Shown here piece after piece: positions 33,061 through 41,750 of a DNA stretch of 64,000 nt. Origin of the DNA: an uncultured Rhodospirillales bacterium (GTDB lineage Bacteria > Pseudomonadota > Alphaproteobacteria > ATCC43930 > CGMCC-115725); the NCBI GenBank assembly GCA_903828515.1, contig CAIKMD010000007.1:62001-126000 (forward strand). The letters are read 5' to 3'. Within the stretch, counting starts at the first letter, position 1. Each line of letters begins with the position of its first letter. Below the pieces are notes generated by a model. That model did not search any database, had not been told where the DNA came from, and saw only the letters and a program-made list of their open reading frames with translations. The translations under genes were made by a program, and so were the position numbers.

Positions 33061-34101
33061 ATGCGTATCGTCGATTCCCACTTCCACTGGCGGCCCCGTT
33101 CGGTTCTCGACCGGATTTGCGAGCGCAAGGATTTCCCGAAAGCCAAGCCCAACAGCAAGGGCGGCTATCTCTATCGCCGCGGCGAAGGCGGCAGCGCGAT
33201 CTCCAATGCCGGCGGCGAATGGTTCGATCTCGATGCGCTGTTCGCGCACTTGGATAGCCTCGGCCATGATTTCGACGTCGTGTGCTCGATCGGTCCGTTC
33301 TCGGTCGCATTCTCGGATTTCCAGGCCGAGGAAGGTCGCGACATCTCGATGATGTGGAACGAAGAGATGGCGGCGATGCAGCGCAAGCACGCCGGCCGCT
33401 TCTACGGCACCGGCGCCCTGCCGCTGGTCGACACCAAGGTCGCCATCGAAGTGATGGAACATGCGGTGGGCGAGTTGGGCCTCTGCGGCATGAATCTCCC
33501 CGGCAGCATCGGCAAGGACACCCGCATCGACGCCGAACGGCTCGAGCCGTTCTATGACCGCGCCGAGGAACTGGGCGTAACCCTGTTCATGCATCCGACC
33601 GACGGCATCTATGAAGAGATGCTCGATGGCTATAACGGCGCGCTCTATCTCAGCCTCGGCCGCGTGATCGACGTCAGCGTCGCCGCCTATCGCCTGGTGC
33701 TCTCGGGCATCATGGAGCGGCATCCGAAGCTGAAGATTTTCATGTCGCATACCGGTGGCGCGCTGCCCTATCAGTCCGGCCGCATGGACAAGAATTCCAA
33801 GGCCGCGAAGCTGCCGCAGAACCCCAGCACCTATATCAAGCGCATGTTCACCGACACGGTGTCGCCGCACACCGCCGGCATGAAATTCGCGATCGAATAT
33901 TACGGCGTCGACAACATCATGTACGGCACCGACTATCCGTGCTGGGATCCGGGCACCTGCCTGAAGCTCTTCAACGAGATCGGCCTGTCCGCCGCCGATC
34001 AGGAAAAGATCTTCTTCAGCAACGCCCGCCGCATCCTCGGCTTGAAGGACCCGGCGCCGACAAAGGCCCAGCCCGCCAAGCGCGAGCCCGTGACGGCCTG
34101 A
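33061..34101 (+). CDS. amidohydrolase/decarboxylase (ACMSD-like, amidohydrolase 2)
   Basis: A 346-residue TIM-barrel hydrolase. The metal ligands are visible as DSHFHW at the N-terminus, a His in LFMHPTDGI, a His in MSHTGGALP, and Asp in YGTDYPCWDP. Relatives include aminocarboxymuconate semialdehyde decarboxylase, 5-carboxyvanillate and gamma-resorcylate decarboxylases, so a decarboxylation in an aromatic pathway is likely. The start is the ATG at 33061, which the frame precedes with an unlikely basic stretch. A long terminator follows at 34125. It probably forms its own unit after the dioxygenase genes. Confidence 0.85.
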   Translation: MRIVDSHFHWRPRSVLDRICERKDFPKAKPNSKGGYLYRRGEGGSAISNAGGEWFDLDALFAHLDSLGHDFDVVCSIGPFSVAFSDFQAEEGRDISMMWNEEMAAMQRKHAGRFYGTGALPLVDTKVAIEVMEHAVGELGLCGMNLPGSIGKDTRIDAERLEPFYDRAEELGVTLFMHPTDGIYEEMLDGYNGALYLSLGRVIDVSVAAYRLVLSGIMERHPKLKIFMSHTGGALPYQSGRMDKNSKAAKLPQNPSTYIKRMFTDTVSPHTAGMKFAIEYYGVDNIMYGTDYPCWDPGTCLKLFNEIGLSAADQEKIFFSNARRILGLKDPAPTKAQPAKREPVTA

Positions 34102-34124
34102 AGCTTTCTAAAATCTTATCGATG

Positions 34125-34160
34125 AAAGCCCGTAACGGCGCACCCGTTACGGGCTTTTTC
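34125..34160 (+). terminator. Rho-independent terminator
   Basis: A 14-bp perfect stem (34125-34138 with 34144-34157) with a short loop, followed by TTC after a T-run. It separates the amidohydrolase from the convergent M24-like genes. Confidence 0.9.
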
Positions 34161-34173
34161 TTGTCCGGCGGGA

Positions 34174-35280
34174 TCAGGCGAGGACGGTGCTGCCCGCTTC
34201 GCCGACCAGTGCGACGCGGCCTTTGACCAGCACGTCGTCGCCTTGGCGGATCGCGACATGCGCGGCGATCGTGTCGCCGGCTTCAAGCGCTTCGCCGCCG
34301 GGCAGGAACTGCGGCGCTTCCTCGCGGTCGAGGCCGATGCCGTGAATCCAGGCGGCGCGCGCGTCGCTTTTGCCGACCGAACCGCCGGGCCGCGCGGCTT
34401 TCAGCATCTCGGCGAACGCCGTGTCGAGCGCCGCGATCGGCGCCTTCCCCGCGACGACGAAGGACTGCGACAGCTCAAGCCAATAGCCGTGATATTGAAC
34501 CGCGATGTAAATTCCGGTGCTGGGCGCGGCCGATAGCGGCTGCGACGACGCGGGGCGGAACGGGAAGTGCTTGCCGTGCGCATAGGCCTCGATGCCGGCT
34601 TCGCCCGCGCGGAACAACACGTCGACATCCTGACAGCCCGAGCGGCGGAAGGCGTAATCGGCATAGGCGGCGAGCGCCGCTTCGGTCATGCCCGGCTCGG
34701 CGTGCTGGATGATGTCGGCGAGAATCTTTTCGGCTTTGGCGCCGGCGCCACGGACCAGCGCGATCTCGGTCGGGCTTTTGCGCCGGCGCAGCTCGAGGAT
34801 GATGTCGTCCGCCTCGGTCAGCTTGCCGCCGGCAAAGGTCTTCTGGATCTGACCGAGCATCGCTTCGCCGAGGAAGCGCCCGCCCACGAAGGCGATGCGC
34901 GCGTGTTTCAACTGAAGCTCGGTGGCGGCCTCTTCGACCGCCGAGCCGACGCCCTCATCCGCGGCGGTGCGCACTTTCGCCCAGACATAGGGCTGAACGA
35001 ACGGAATGTTGCGCAACGCGATCTGCAGCGTGGCCTCGTGGGCCGATGGGGTGACGATTGCGGCGGCGATGGCGCGCGGCTCCCAGGGTGCGAAGTTGGT
35101 GACGTAGATCGAGTTGCCGCCGCGCAGCGAATCGCCGACGACGAGCAGCGCGTCATAGCCGCGCGCCTTCATCGCCGCGCGGATGCGGGCGACCCGCTCG
35201 TCGACTTCGCGTTGGGGGATGAGGTCCTTGTCCCATGTGGTTTTGCCGTGCTTCAGAATCGGAGCGCGTTGCAGGCTCAT
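34174..35280 (-). CDS. M24-family protein lacking metal ligands (creatinase/Xaa-Pro peptidase-like), copy 1
   Basis: A 368-residue pita-bread-fold protein: N-terminal creatinase-like domain with VARIRAAMKARGYDALLVVG, then a C-terminal M24 domain (about 165-350). The Asp-Asp-His-Glu-Glu metal set of aminopeptidase P is not conserved: the second metal Asp position reads ELSQSFVV instead of DLTRTF, while a His remains in IHGIGLD. This fits the metal-free creatinase type. It overlaps in context with the second copy at 35322, 41 bases upstream, both reading the same way, so they form an operon with the downstream (leftward) end here. Confidence 0.75.
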   Translation of the reverse strand: MSLQRAPILKHGKTTWDKDLIPQREVDERVARIRAAMKARGYDALLVVGDSLRGGNSIYVTNFAPWEPRAIAAAIVTPSAHEATLQIALRNIPFVQPYVWAKVRTAADEGVGSAVEEAATELQLKHARIAFVGGRFLGEAMLGQIQKTFAGGKLTEADDIILELRRRKSPTEIALVRGAGAKAEKILADIIQHAEPGMTEAALAAYADYAFRRSGCQDVDVLFRAGEAGIEAYAHGKHFPFRPASSQPLSAAPSTGIYIAVQYHGYWLELSQSFVVAGKAPIAALDTAFAEMLKAARPGGSVGKSDARAAWIHGIGLDREEAPQFLPGGEALEAGDTIAAHVAIRQGDDVLVKGRVALVGEAGSTVLA

Positions 35281-35321
35281 GATCGGTCGACCTTATGGAT
35301 AGCGGGTATGCGCGGGCGCGC

Positions 35322-36455
35322 TCAGAGCTTCTCGAAGATTTCGTGTTTCAGCTTGCTCAAGGGCTCGGCGCCGGTTTCGGTCATGATGACCATCTCGCCG
35401 AGTGCCAGGTAACCGGTCTCGGGGAAATACTGGTTCGGGTGGATGATCATCGCCATGCCGGGCTCGAGCACCTGGGTGCTCTTTTGCGACAGGCTGACGC
35501 TGCCCAATCCAAAGCCATGACCGCGCGCGCGCATATAGGGCGGCTTGCAGTAATCGGCATAGCCATATTTGGAGATCACATCGTCCATTACCTTGGTGAT
35601 GGCGCCGACGGTAACGCCCGGCTTGGCGTGATCGCGGCTGGCCGCGAATGCCTCGGCGAGGATTTTGTATTTGTCCTTGATGCCGTCGCCGGCCGGGCCG
35701 AGCGTCATGGTCTTGCACAGCTGCGCCGAATAATTGCGGCTGATCACGGCGGGGGTGATCTCGAAGATGAGATAGTCGCCCGGCACGATCGGCTTGTTGG
35801 TGGCGACGCCGATGGCGTGCTGATGCGTGCCCGACGAGAAGAAGCCGAAATTGTCGAAAGCGCCGCCGGCGCGCATCGAATATTCCATCTCGGCGAGAAA
35901 TTCGTATTCGCGGATGCCGTCGGTGAGCGCTTCATAGCCGCGCTCGAACGCCGCGTCGGCCAACTGGGCGGCATAGCGGATGATCGACAATTCGTAAGGG
36001 GTTTTGCGCCGCGCCGCGCGATTGATCATGCCGTTGTCGTGGGCGATGTCCTTGCCCGATGACGCTTTGATCTCGGCGGCAAAGGGGGCGGACTCGGCAT
36101 CGACGCCGGCAATCGCGCTGCGGTTCTGTTTCAGCAACGTGCCGGCGGTCTTGGCCAAGTTCTCGGAATAACGGATGTCGCGGATCGGCGAGAGCGACGC
36201 GGCGCGCGCCTGGTCCCATTCCTCGGCCACGTAAAGCGTGGGCTCGCCCTCGAGCGGGACGGCAACCAGCGCGCCGTCGCCGATCACGTCGTAGTTGGAG
36301 GCGTAGTGGACGCCCATCGGATTGCGCGGCGAGCCGAGGATCAGATAGAGGTCGATCCCCGCGGCCTGCATTTCCTTGCGCAAGGCCGCATGACGAAGTG
36401 CTAACTCGCCGGCGATTTCGGCGCTCTTGCCGGGGCGGTCACCAAGACTATCCAT
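35322..36455 (-). CDS. M24-family protein lacking metal ligands, copy 2
   Basis: A 377-residue protein of the same M24/creatinase superfamily. N-terminal domain RHAALRKEMQAAGIDLYLILG; catalytic domain with FGFFSSGTHQHAIG, EITPAVISRNYSAQL and RGHGFGLG. The two Asp ligands are replaced (ISRNYSAQLC), so metal aminopeptidase activity is unlikely; a creatinase-like hydrolase of a C-N bond is plausible. The two M24-like genes, the binding protein at 36475 and the HyuB-like gene at 37437 all read leftward in close succession and probably form one operon. Confidence 0.75.
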   Translation of the reverse strand: MDSLGDRPGKSAEIAGELALRHAALRKEMQAAGIDLYLILGSPRNPMGVHYASNYDVIGDGALVAVPLEGEPTLYVAEEWDQARAASLSPIRDIRYSENLAKTAGTLLKQNRSAIAGVDAESAPFAAEIKASSGKDIAHDNGMINRAARRKTPYELSIIRYAAQLADAAFERGYEALTDGIREYEFLAEMEYSMRAGGAFDNFGFFSSGTHQHAIGVATNKPIVPGDYLIFEITPAVISRNYSAQLCKTMTLGPAGDGIKDKYKILAEAFAASRDHAKPGVTVGAITKVMDDVISKYGYADYCKPPYMRARGHGFGLGSVSLSQKSTQVLEPGMAMIIHPNQYFPETGYLALGEMVIMTETGAEPLSKLKHEIFEKL

Positions 36456-36474
36456 GTCGCTTACTCCCTGATCG

Positions 36475-37440
36475 TCACTTGCCGGGCAGATAGGCCTCGG
36501 TGACGAGTTTGCTCATATCCGGCTCGGTCGGCAACGTGCCGAGCGCAACGAAGGACTCGCTGAGCGTTGCGAGTGCTTTCGGGTTGAACTTGCCGTCTTT
36601 CGAGACGACCGGCATCACCACGTCGTAACTCCGGCCGAGAATTTCGGGGCTGACCCGGACGATGGGCGCGGCGATCCGAACGACGGTCTCCTTGTGTGTG
36701 TTCATGAACGCGATGGTCTCGAACCAGCCGGCGAGGAAATGCCGCACGGCATCGGGATCCTTCGCGATCAGCTTGTTGGTCGCATAGATCACCTGGATGT
36801 GGAAATCCTTCACGATCTCGCCGAAACGGACGAGGATATGCGCGGTCTTCTCGTCCTCGAGGCGCAGACCCAACGCGAGTTCGGACGAAAGCCCATCAAC
36901 ATCGCCGGTCTTCATCGCCGCGAGTTCCGGCTGGATGCCGCCCAGCGGTATGATCTGAATCCCGTTCGGTCCCCAACCTTGCTGGCGCGACAACTCGCTG
37001 AGCAGCCATCCGGTCAGCGCGCCGACCGTGGTAACCGCGATCTTGCGGCCTTTGAGATCGGCGATGGTTTTGATCCCGCTCGTCTCGGAGACGATCAGCG
37101 TCATGGTGTTGGGCGCGTTGGCCAGCGCGGCGACCCCCGTGATCGGCGAACCCTTGACGATGAAGGCAAGGCCCGGTCCCGAGCCCAGCCCCATATCGGC
37201 GGCATCGGCAGCGAAAGCCTGTTGCAGCTTGGCGTCGCCGGTGAAGTCGATGATCTCGAGATCGATGCCGTGTTTCTTGAAGATGCCTTCCTCGAGGCCG
37301 ATGTCGAGCGGCGTGAAGGTGAAGGCTTCGCTGATGGCTTTGCCGACGCGCAGTTTTTGCAGGGTCTGTGCCGAGGCGGGAAGGGCGGATGCGCCCAGCA
37401 GGGCGATAGAGACGGCAGCGACGATCCTGGCGAAATTCAT
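36475..37440 (-). CDS. orphan ABC substrate-binding protein
   Basis: A 321-residue periplasmic binding protein with signal peptide (ALLGASALPASAQ) and the NMT1/TauA-like pattern: LRVGKAISEAFTFTPLDIGL, GDAKLQQAFAADAADMGLGS and KTIADLKGRKIAVTTVGAL. Its start overlaps the HyuB-like gene stop (ATGA), so the two are translationally linked. It has no ABC permease partner. The ligand may be a hydantoin, amide or similar compound given the neighbours, but this is only context. Confidence 0.8.
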   Translation of the reverse strand: MNFARIVAAVSIALLGASALPASAQTLQKLRVGKAISEAFTFTPLDIGLEEGIFKKHGIDLEIIDFTGDAKLQQAFAADAADMGLGSGPGLAFIVKGSPITGVAALANAPNTMTLIVSETSGIKTIADLKGRKIAVTTVGALTGWLLSELSRQQGWGPNGIQIIPLGGIQPELAAMKTGDVDGLSSELALGLRLEDEKTAHILVRFGEIVKDFHIQVIYATNKLIAKDPDAVRHFLAGWFETIAFMNTHKETVVRIAAPIVRVSPEILGRSYDVVMPVVSKDGKFNPKALATLSESFVALGTLPTEPDMSKLVTEAYLPGK

Positions 37441-39188
37441 TCGGCGGCTCCCGGCAGTGCCATCGCGGCGCGCAGTTTCACGGTCGCATCCCGGTCGATC
37501 GCCAGATCGCGCGGATCGAGCACGACGCCGTAATCCTCGTGCGCCTTCTCGAAGCTGACATAGCCGTCGCGCACGTCGGCCTGCACGCGCTCGGGTTCGC
37601 GTTCCAGGGGATTGCCCCAGCCGCCGCCGCCATTGGTCGAGGACGAGACTTCGGAACCGGGCGGAATGAGATAGCGCGATTCGTCCATGCTCTTGAAATT
37701 GTTCTCGCCCGGCCGGCGCAGGCGCATGTCGCCGACGCGGCCTTCCTTGCCGTCCCACAGGCCCCAGGGCGGGAACTTGGTCCGCTTCGGCTTGTGCAGG
37801 TTCCAGCGCCCTTCGGCGAGGGTCTCGACATGAATCTCGATGGCGAGACCGCCGCGGAACTTGCCCGGCCCGCCGGAATCGGGACGCAGCGCCCGTGACA
37901 GCACGACCACCGGGTTCTTCAGTTCCAGCGTCTCGATCGTGCCGTTGCGCACGTCGCCCTGGCAGATCGACACCGACGCATTCTCGCCGTCCTCGGTGGG
38001 CCGGCCGCCCCAGCCGCCGCCTTCGATGCTTTGCAGCAGGAAGCGCTTGCCGCCCGGCTCCATGCCGTAAAATACGACCGAGCCGCCGAGGATTCCGCTA
38101 TGCGCGGCCGGGACGAGTTCCTTGGCGGCGGGGGCGAGGGCGGCGATGATGACATCGGTGACGGTCGGCAGGATGGTGCTCCACCCGGCCATCGGCGCCG
38201 GGAACTTCGCCATCATGATGTTGCCTTCGGGGATGATGACGTCGAGCGCGGCGAAACTGCCTTCGTTGACCGGCTCGTTCGGCGCGGTGAGGCACTTATA
38301 AGCGACGCGCGCGCCGGCGAGGGTTCGCGAATTGACGGCGGCCCGCCGCTGTCCGACGCAACCCGACAGGTCGATCGTCATATGGCCCTGGGCGATGGTC
38401 ACGCGCGCGTGGATACGAAGCGGTTCGGCTTTGTTGGCGCCGTCGCTGTCGATGAATGATTCCGCTTCGTAGACGCCGTCGGGGAAGGTCGAAACGATCT
38501 TGCGGCACTTCACTTCGGTTTCGCGGAAGATCTGCGCGATCACCGCGGTGATCGTGTCGCGGCCGAATTTTTGATAGAGCTCGTCGAGGCGGCGCAGCGC
38601 GAGCTTGCAGGCCGCGATCTGCGAGCGCAGATCGCCCATCGAGGAATCCGGGAAGCGGATATTGTCGCGGATCATCTTCAACAATTTTTCGTCGGGTTTG
38701 CCGGCCTCGTAGATTTTGAGCTGATCGATCTGCAGCCCTTCCATCCACGGATCGAGCGCGCCGGCCGTGCTGAAGCCGGTGCTCATGCCGCCGACATCGA
38801 TCCAGTGGGCGCGCACCATCGAGAACATCATCAATTCGCCCTCGAAGAAATAGGGCATGTAGATGACGATGTTGTTGAGATGCTGGCCGGCAACGGCCTG
38901 ATGGTTGGTGATGATGACGTCGCCCGGCGCGAAGCCTTTGATCCCGTGTTGCTTGACGCCATCGACGATCACCGCGCCGAGATCGGCGACGAAATGCGAC
39001 ACGCCGCCGACGTTCTGCGAAATCAGTGCGCCGTCGACTCCGACCAGCGAGGTGCAGAAATCGCGCACCTCGTAAATCATCATGTTGTAGGAGGTCCGCG
39101 TGAGATCGACCGCCATCTCATTGGCGATGGCCGGGAGGGCGCTGCGCACCACTTCGAGGGTGACGGGATCCAGTTTCAGGTCGGTCAT
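37437..39188 (-). CDS. hydantoinase B/oxoprolinase-family protein (HyuB), without HyuA
   Basis: A 583-residue HyuB-type subunit: DPVTLEVVRSALPAIANEM at the N-terminus, EVRDFCTSLVGVDGALISQ, GDVIITNHQAVAGQHLNN, C-terminal YLIPPGSEVSSSTNGGGGWGNPLER. HyuA-HyuB pairs hydrolyse N-methylhydantoin or 5-oxoproline with ATP, or carboxylate acetone/acetophenone in related enzymes; HyuB alone is not known to complete these. No HyuA gene is adjacent. It may pair with a distant HyuA or act in a different complex. It starts the leftward operon 34174-39188. Confidence 0.85.
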   Translation of the reverse strand: MTDLKLDPVTLEVVRSALPAIANEMAVDLTRTSYNMMIYEVRDFCTSLVGVDGALISQNVGGVSHFVADLGAVIVDGVKQHGIKGFAPGDVIITNHQAVAGQHLNNIVIYMPYFFEGELMMFSMVRAHWIDVGGMSTGFSTAGALDPWMEGLQIDQLKIYEAGKPDEKLLKMIRDNIRFPDSSMGDLRSQIAACKLALRRLDELYQKFGRDTITAVIAQIFRETEVKCRKIVSTFPDGVYEAESFIDSDGANKAEPLRIHARVTIAQGHMTIDLSGCVGQRRAAVNSRTLAGARVAYKCLTAPNEPVNEGSFAALDVIIPEGNIMMAKFPAPMAGWSTILPTVTDVIIAALAPAAKELVPAAHSGILGGSVVFYGMEPGGKRFLLQSIEGGGWGGRPTEDGENASVSICQGDVRNGTIETLELKNPVVVLSRALRPDSGGPGKFRGGLAIEIHVETLAEGRWNLHKPKRTKFPPWGLWDGKEGRVGDMRLRRPGENNFKSMDESRYLIPPGSEVSSSTNGGGGWGNPLEREPERVQADVRDGYVSFEKAHEDYGVVLDPRDLAIDRDATVKLRAAMALPGAAE

Positions 39189-39352
39189 CGGAAAAGTCTC
39201 CCCGGGGGATCGGCGCGGATTTCACGAGGGTGCACGCGAGATGTGTTGGTGAGCCGCTCTCCCAACCCGTCGCGAAATAGCTTAGGCGCAGCCTCGTTTC
39301 GAGGCAATCTGAAGTGCCGTCGCGCGGGACTGTTATGCGCATCGTGGCAAGG

Positions 39353-39384
39353 AAAAAGCCGGCACCCTATGCGGGTGTCGGGCT
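39353..39384 (-). terminator. terminator of the hemopexin-like gene
   Basis: A hairpin of AGCCGGCACCC with a near-perfect partner, followed on the minus strand by five T residues. The hairpin and about 50 bases beyond it are similar to a copy at 40306-40380. Confidence 0.7.
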
Positions 39385-39467
39385 ATGACCGCGGACGGTG
39401 TATCCTTCCGCGCTTTCTCGCCGCCCAAGCGAAGCGTGCCGGCGACGAAAGCGGGTCGCTGCGGAAG

Positions 39468-40190
39468 CTAGCGGCGCCTGAAGTACCGATACAGTCCGGG
39501 CCAGGTGCCTTCATCGACATTTTTCGGATAACCGCTATCCACCGCATCATTGCGAATGTCGTAGCGAAGATAACGGCCGTCATCGAGGAAGAAGTACGCC
39601 TTTCCGTTCAGCCAATTGATGGCGGACGAAATCCTCGCGGCATAGGGAGCAAGGCCTGGCCATGAAGCGCGGTCGATCGGTCTTGGATAGCTGGCCTCGA
39701 CCTTATCGGCCCGCAGGTCATAGCGAATATATGTCCCGTTGCTTAGGAAGAATTGGATCTTGTCGTTGGGCCAGTTCAGCGCCGCGTAAATTTTCGTCGC
39801 ATAGGGGCCGAGTCCCGCCCAGGTTTTTCCGACTTCGACCGGATATCCCTGGTCCACGCTGTCTCGCCTGATGTCGTAGCGCAGATAGGTCCCGTTCTGC
39901 AGGAAGAAATAGGCCTTGTTGGGATCGAGTCCGTTGGCCGCGGCGATGATCTGCCGACCGTAACGCCCCATGCCGGGCCACGTCGTTTCGGTGACCGGTT
40001 TGGGATAACCCGGATCGGCGCGGTCCGCCGCGACGTCATATCGAACATAGGTGCCGTCGCTGAGAAAGAACTGCGCTTTGCCCCCCGGCCAATTGATCGC
40101 GCCGGTAATGTACGCTTGGCCGTGCGCCGACCCTCCGATGAAGAACAGGCCAAGACAGAGCAATGCGGCGACCCGCGATATGATTTTCAT
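39468..40190 (-). CDS. secreted hemopexin-repeat protein (four blades)
   Basis: A 240-residue protein with a signal peptide (LLCLGLFFIGGSAHGQ) and four tandem repeats of about 50 residues (starts near 26, 78, 129 and 180). Each has the motif FFLxxGxYxRYD followed by a YP step and a WPGL/WPGM turn. This is the hemopexin four-bladed propeller pattern, best known in eukaryotic hemopexin and matrix metalloproteases and uncommon in bacteria. The mature protein is one propeller with no other domain. Possible roles are binding of heme, matrix or carbohydrate. It is monocistronic, flanked by duplicated terminator sequences. Confidence 0.8.
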   Translation of the reverse strand: MKIISRVAALLCLGLFFIGGSAHGQAYITGAINWPGGKAQFFLSDGTYVRYDVAADRADPGYPKPVTETTWPGMGRYGRQIIAAANGLDPNKAYFFLQNGTYLRYDIRRDSVDQGYPVEVGKTWAGLGPYATKIYAALNWPNDKIQFFLSNGTYIRYDLRADKVEASYPRPIDRASWPGLAPYAARISSAINWLNGKAYFFLDDGRYLRYDIRNDAVDSGYPKNVDEGTWPGLYRYFRRR

Positions 40191-40305
40191 GTGTTCATCC
40201 CCCCAGATGAGTGCCGACCCCCCGGCACGACAACGACTTTAACCGAGATCGCGCAATTCCTGGAAGCAAGCTCCCCGGTTCGGTGTATGCCAATCGAGGT
40301 CAGAG

Positions 40306-40338
40306 AAAAAGCCGGCACCCGCGAGGGTGTCCGGCTTT
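40306..40338 (-). terminator. terminator of the ompA-like gene (duplicate of 39353-39384)
   Basis: A 13-bp stem (AAAGCCGGCACCC and partner, one bulge) followed on the minus strand by TTTTTCT. It matches the terminator region of the hemopexin-like gene and the adjoining sequence (GACCGNGGNNGGTGTATC). Confidence 0.8.
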
Positions 40339-40421
40339 GACCGTGGGTGGTGTATCGGTTCTCGCTGTCTCGCCCCGCCGAAGAGAAGAACGCATTCCCT
40401 CCGGCGGCAAGACGAGGAGGA

Positions 40422-41543
40422 TCAGACGCCGGGCGACTGGATGATGACTTCGACGCGGCGGTTGCGCGGCTCGTTGATGTTGTCGGCGGTCGGGACGGCG
40501 AGATCGTTCTTGCCGACGCCGGTGGTCTGGATCGCATCCTTGCGGATGCCGTCGGCGACCAGGGCCGCGCGGACCGCGTCGGCACGCTTCACCGACAGGC
40601 GCTGGTTGTAGCTGGACGAGCCGACCGTGTCGGTATGGCCGGTCACCATGATCTGGGTGACGTTGCCGCTCTTGGCGCTCGACGCCGCCTGATCGACGAC
40701 GGCGCGGCCGTCAGCGGTGAGGCGCGCGCTATCGAAGTCGAAATAGACCTCGTAGGGACGCTGGGCCTGGACGGGCGCCGGCGCGGGCTTTGCGGGCGGC
40801 GGCACGAACGCGGCCGGCTGGGCGACGGGCGCCGGCGGCGGTGCGGCCGGCGTGTCGAACGAATACCGCATGGTCAGCAGGATGGTGTGGTTGTTGATGT
40901 CGCCCGAATGGGTCGTCAGCCCGTTATTGACGTGGAAGTCGGCGTCATGAGCGACCATGTAGCGATAGTCGACGCCGACCTTGGTGTTCGGCGAGACGGC
41001 GTAATCCATGCCGGCGATGGCCTGAAAGGCGGGTACGTCGTCCTGGCCCGACACCGCGTTGCCGCTTTGGAGCGACGAGCGATTCCACACATGCGCGTAA
41101 CCGGCGCCGACGCCGACATGCGGCTGCAGCGGAATGTACGGCGTGACGTAATTGAAGTCGTAGAGCACGTTGCCCATCAACGTCGCCTGCTTGGTATGGC
41201 CCGAGCCGGGGCCGCCATTGATGCGGTCGATCTCGTTGCCGCGATAGCCGGGCTCGAGTTCGAAGCGAAGGCCGTTGCCCAATCCGTAACCGAAATTCGC
41301 GATGCCGGCGAAGCCCGGCGAATACGTATCGGTCGCCTGGGCATTGCCCTGGCGGAAGCGATTGCCTTCCTCGAAATTCGCGCCGAGCCCACCGCCGATA
41401 TAGAAGCCGCGCGTCTGCGCCGGCGCGACGTCGGCGCTTTGCGCATGAGCGGCGGTTGCGAGGAAGCCGAGCGATGCGATCGCTGCCAAACCTCCCGCCG
41501 CGCTCATGCTGTGAAAAAATCCCCGTTTTTTCGTGTGTGACAT
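40422..41543 (-). CDS. OmpA-family outer-membrane porin
   Basis: A 373-residue protein: signal peptide to about 34 (FLATAAHAQ), an eight-stranded beta-barrel-like domain (about 45-230, GFYIGGGLGANFEEG ... HTILLTMRYSF), a Pro/Ala-rich linker and a C-terminal OmpA/MotB peptidoglycan-binding domain (YEVYFDFDSARLTADGRAVV, VTGHTDTVGSSSYNQRLSVKRADAVRAAL motif regions). It ties the outer membrane to the murein layer. The start at 41543 (ATG) has a GAGGATTAGGA site. A strong terminator follows the stop. Confidence 0.9.
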   Translation of the reverse strand: MSHTKKRGFFHSMSAAGGLAAIASLGFLATAAHAQSADVAPAQTRGFYIGGGLGANFEEGNRFRQGNAQATDTYSPGFAGIANFGYGLGNGLRFELEPGYRGNEIDRINGGPGSGHTKQATLMGNVLYDFNYVTPYIPLQPHVGVGAGYAHVWNRSSLQSGNAVSGQDDVPAFQAIAGMDYAVSPNTKVGVDYRYMVAHDADFHVNNGLTTHSGDINNHTILLTMRYSFDTPAAPPPAPVAQPAAFVPPPAKPAPAPVQAQRPYEVYFDFDSARLTADGRAVVDQAASSAKSGNVTQIMVTGHTDTVGSSSYNQRLSVKRADAVRAALVADGIRKDAIQTTGVGKNDLAVPTADNINEPRNRRVEVIIQSPGV

Positions 41544-41681
41544 CGTCCTAATCCTCGACAAAGTGAACCAAATTCAGTGGTCGCAGTTGAGCGGGACAAC
41601 GCGGCAAATCAGTGTCGATGTTCGGAAAGATAAAGGCGAAAACCCGGTTGCCGGCGCTCTGTGGCAGATTTGCCGCAAGCG

Positions 41682-41713
41682 AACGGCCCCGGAAATGGCT
41701 CTCCGGGGCCGTT
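41682..41713. terminator. hairpin between the sigma-factor and ompA-like genes
   Basis: A perfect 12-bp stem (41682-41693 with 41702-41713), followed by TTTT on the plus strand. It ends transcription beyond the sigma-factor gene only weakly on the minus strand. Confidence 0.5.
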
Positions 41714-41750
41714 TTCTGAGATTCGCCGCGCGGCGATTCTAAAATCGGAT

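Noticed and set aside
41533-41742. Small plus-strand frame over the ompA-like upstream region
   Set aside because: It covers a terminator hairpin, lacks a ribosome site, and looks like regulatory DNA.
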